Shown one piece after another: positions 62,109 through 64,000 of a stretch of DNA of 64,000 bases. Position numbers and translations under genes: made by a program. Source of the stretch: an uncultured Desulfovibrio sp. (GTDB taxonomy: Bacteria > Desulfobacterota > Desulfovibrionia > Desulfovibrionales > Desulfovibrionaceae). The first letter of the stretch is position 1; every line of letters starts with the position of its first letter. A model generated the notes under the pieces. That model searched no databases. It worked only from the letters and a program-made list of their open reading frames with translations, and was not told the DNA's origin. The stretch covers positions 1 to 64,000 of the forward strand of contig CAJOMG010000001.1 of the NCBI GenBank assembly GCA_905235595.1, written 5' to 3'.

Positions 62109-62609
62109 GTGCAGGCTTTTGACTGTCAGACATCCCTTCTATCTTCTACAGCGTATACTGCTCCCGCTGAAGCTGTGCGTACGGCACTGGATAATTTTAG
62201 TGCGCTGTTGTCCGATGCGGATTTTACAGAGGCATTAGATTTGTTGCACGTTGGGCGATTCCAGTTTTTACGTCGCAGACAAATGAAAATTGAGCTTGGC
62301 GGAGTGTTCATGGCCCTGTGGCGTCTTGCCTTGGCACGTTCGTTCCCGCAGGATGCGGATCGTATGTTTGACGAATTTCGAGATACCTATGGCAGCAAGC
62401 ATACAGATGAACAAAGTACACAACTGCTGCAGCGCGCTGTTGAATACTGGGCTATGCTGGCTCCACATGGAGATAGAGATTTCACTGAGGTTTCTCGCCA
62501 TCTGTGTTCGTTCTCCGTATTGGATGCGCATGCAGTAAGAAGTATTCAGCTCAAGATGGTGCTCTATCTACGCAAGCTATACAAGTTTCTTTTTGAACGC
62601 CTTATTTAG
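62109..62609 (+). CDS. Hypothetical protein (helical)
   Basis: 166-aa ORF with GTG start between a helicase and ribF, same strand; no family recognised. Confidence 0.55.
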   Translation: MQAFDCQTSLLSSTAYTAPAEAVRTALDNFSALLSDADFTEALDLLHVGRFQFLRRRQMKIELGGVFMALWRLALARSFPQDADRMFDEFRDTYGSKHTDEQSTQLLQRAVEYWAMLAPHGDRDFTEVSRHLCSFSVLDAHAVRSIQLKMVLYLRKLYKFLFERLI

Positions 62610-62639
62610 CCAGTTCTCCAGCATCGGTACCGTAAAAAG

Positions 62640-63584
62640 ATGTACATTCTCCATTCAGTTGATGCACTCAATCCCTTGAAGGGGACAGCTCTTACTATTG
62701 GCAATTTTGATGGCGTACATCTGGGTCATCAGGCACTGATCAGACGCTTGCTCGAAGTTAGTTTCACCGACGGGCTTACTCCAGTGGTTATGACTTTTTG
62801 GCCGCATCCTCGCCAGGTATTGTTCCCCGAGCGTGGGCACTGCCCTTTGACATCGCGGGAAGACCGTTTTGCACTGATGGAGGCCATGGGCGTACCCTAT
62901 GTGCTTGAATTGCCTTTCACGCACGAGCTTGCCTCATTGGAAGCAGGAACTTTTGTGCGTGATATGCTTATACCCATGTGCCTACGATATCTTGTGGTGG
63001 GCCATGATTTCTCACTTGGACGCAATAGGGAAGGTTCTGTCAGTGTATTGAAGGAATTGGGAGCATTGCTTGGTTTCAGTGTAGAACAGTTGTTTTCCGT
63101 AATGGCTGATGCCATGGTTGTCAGCTCTACAACATTACGCAGACTCATAGCTGAAGGAGATGTAGCTAAGGCCGCTTTGTTGCTGGGGCGTTGGCATGGA
63201 TTTAGTGGTGAGGTGCTGCATGGTGACGGGCGTGGCCACAGCTTAGGCTTTCCCACTGCCAATCAGCATAGGCCTGCAGTTGTACTGCCTGCTGAAGGTG
63301 TATATGTTACACAGGCTTCAGTGGATGGACGCAGTATGCCTGCTGTCACAAGTGTTGGGCGCAAGCCCACATTTGGCGAAAACGAACTGGGTGTAGAAAC
63401 CTTCCTGCTAGAGCTAGATGGCAGTCAGAATTTATATGGCCACACCATGCGACTGGAGTTTGTAGAGAGGTTGCGCAATGAACAACGCTTTGCCTCTACT
63501 GATGAGCTTAAACGGCAGATAGCTGCTGATGTACGAGCGGCACGGCAAGTTCTGGCTGGGCGTTCGTTGTCCGGCTCTGTATAG
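62640..63584 (+). CDS. ribF: Bifunctional riboflavin kinase/FAD synthetase
   Basis: GTALTIGNFDGVHLGHQALIRRLLEVS, VVGHDFSLGRNREGS, ISSTTLRRLIAEG-like VVSSTTLRRLIAEGDVAKAALLLGRWHGFSGEVLHGDGRGHSLGFPTAN. Confidence 0.95.
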   Translation: MYILHSVDALNPLKGTALTIGNFDGVHLGHQALIRRLLEVSFTDGLTPVVMTFWPHPRQVLFPERGHCPLTSREDRFALMEAMGVPYVLELPFTHELASLEAGTFVRDMLIPMCLRYLVVGHDFSLGRNREGSVSVLKELGALLGFSVEQLFSVMADAMVVSSTTLRRLIAEGDVAKAALLLGRWHGFSGEVLHGDGRGHSLGFPTANQHRPAVVLPAEGVYVTQASVDGRSMPAVTSVGRKPTFGENELGVETFLLELDGSQNLYGHTMRLEFVERLRNEQRFASTDELKRQIAADVRAARQVLAGRSLSGSV

Positions 63585-63617
63585 CGATATCTGGATCTTT
63601 GTCACACGCAAATGTTT

Positions 63618-63950
63618 CTATATTTCACTGTGCGGTGTACGCGCCAACTGTGCCTGTAGTGCGACGCAAGCCTCATCACCAGATATGCCCAATCTATGGG
63701 CCAGGTGGGGAAGATTTTCTACCGCATCACAGGGACGCACATAAAGCGGCTGAATATCGTCATAGAAATACTCTCCGTGGCGGGCAAGCAGACACAGGGC
63801 AGAAAAATCTGGTGAGGACACCTCCGGCAGAGCAACTACTGGTGCATTGGCGGATACGGGGAGTTCTCCCATCCCGTCAAAAGATTCAAAAAGGTCATGG
63901 TTGCGGGAGAGGCCGCTGCCACAGATCCAGACACATTGCGGAAGACACAT
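63618..63950 (-). CDS. Hypothetical protein, possibly extending toward the window edge
   Basis: MCLPQCVWICGSGLSRNHDLFESFDGMGELPVSANAPVVALPEVSSPDFSALCLLARHGEYFYDDIQPLYVRPCDAVENLPHLAHRLGISGDEACVALQ; start uncertain. Confidence 0.4.
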   Translation of the reverse strand: MCLPQCVWICGSGLSRNHDLFESFDGMGELPVSANAPVVALPEVSSPDFSALCLLARHGEYFYDDIQPLYVRPCDAVENLPHLAHRLGISGDEACVALQAQLARTPHSEI

Positions 63951-64000
63951 ACCTTGAGGTTGAGTCCCTTGCGTTGAATCAATATGATTTACTGCTTCTT

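Overview
The window looks like chromosomal DNA from a Desulfovibrionaceae-type delta-proteobacterium. This is inferred from gene content: siroheme-dependent heme genes, a Re-citrate synthase-like protein, and a TauE/SafE remnant. The left ~31 kb is mainly housekeeping and metabolism: comM 3' end, dacA-like, ahb/hemB heme cluster, alaS, recA, a Re-citrate synthase-like/icd/aconitase-like block, plsY, thrC, mtnA, alaC-like aminotransferase, hom, tyrS, a bifunctional PFK-2/FBPase-2-like protein, rlmN and ogt. From ~31 to 56 kb, two minus-strand accessory blocks flank a housekeeping island (valS-rpsL-rpsG-fusA-argJ-htpX). Block A has a Wzx-like flippase, HlyD- and TolC-like proteins, a 1143-aa PKS-like protein with AT, ACP-like and DH-like regions but no ketosynthase, an extremely AT-rich ~340 bp gap, and a BPL_N-like protein. 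Block B has asnB, two paralogous GT4 glycosyltransferases around a polysaccharide deacetylase-like protein, an alpha-oxoamine synthase, and a small 83-aa ORF behind a strong terminator hairpin. The best candidate for an undescribed system is this split PKS/alpha-oxoamine synthase/glycan-assembly/export locus. Other notable items are tandem hairpin repeats that supply the ahbC Shine-Dalgarno, a Cache-like C-terminal domain on the Re-citrate synthase-like protein, and a truncated TauE/SafE gene. No tRNA, rRNA, CRISPR array, transposase or prophage was recognised. All family calls are from reading the translations; no database search was run.
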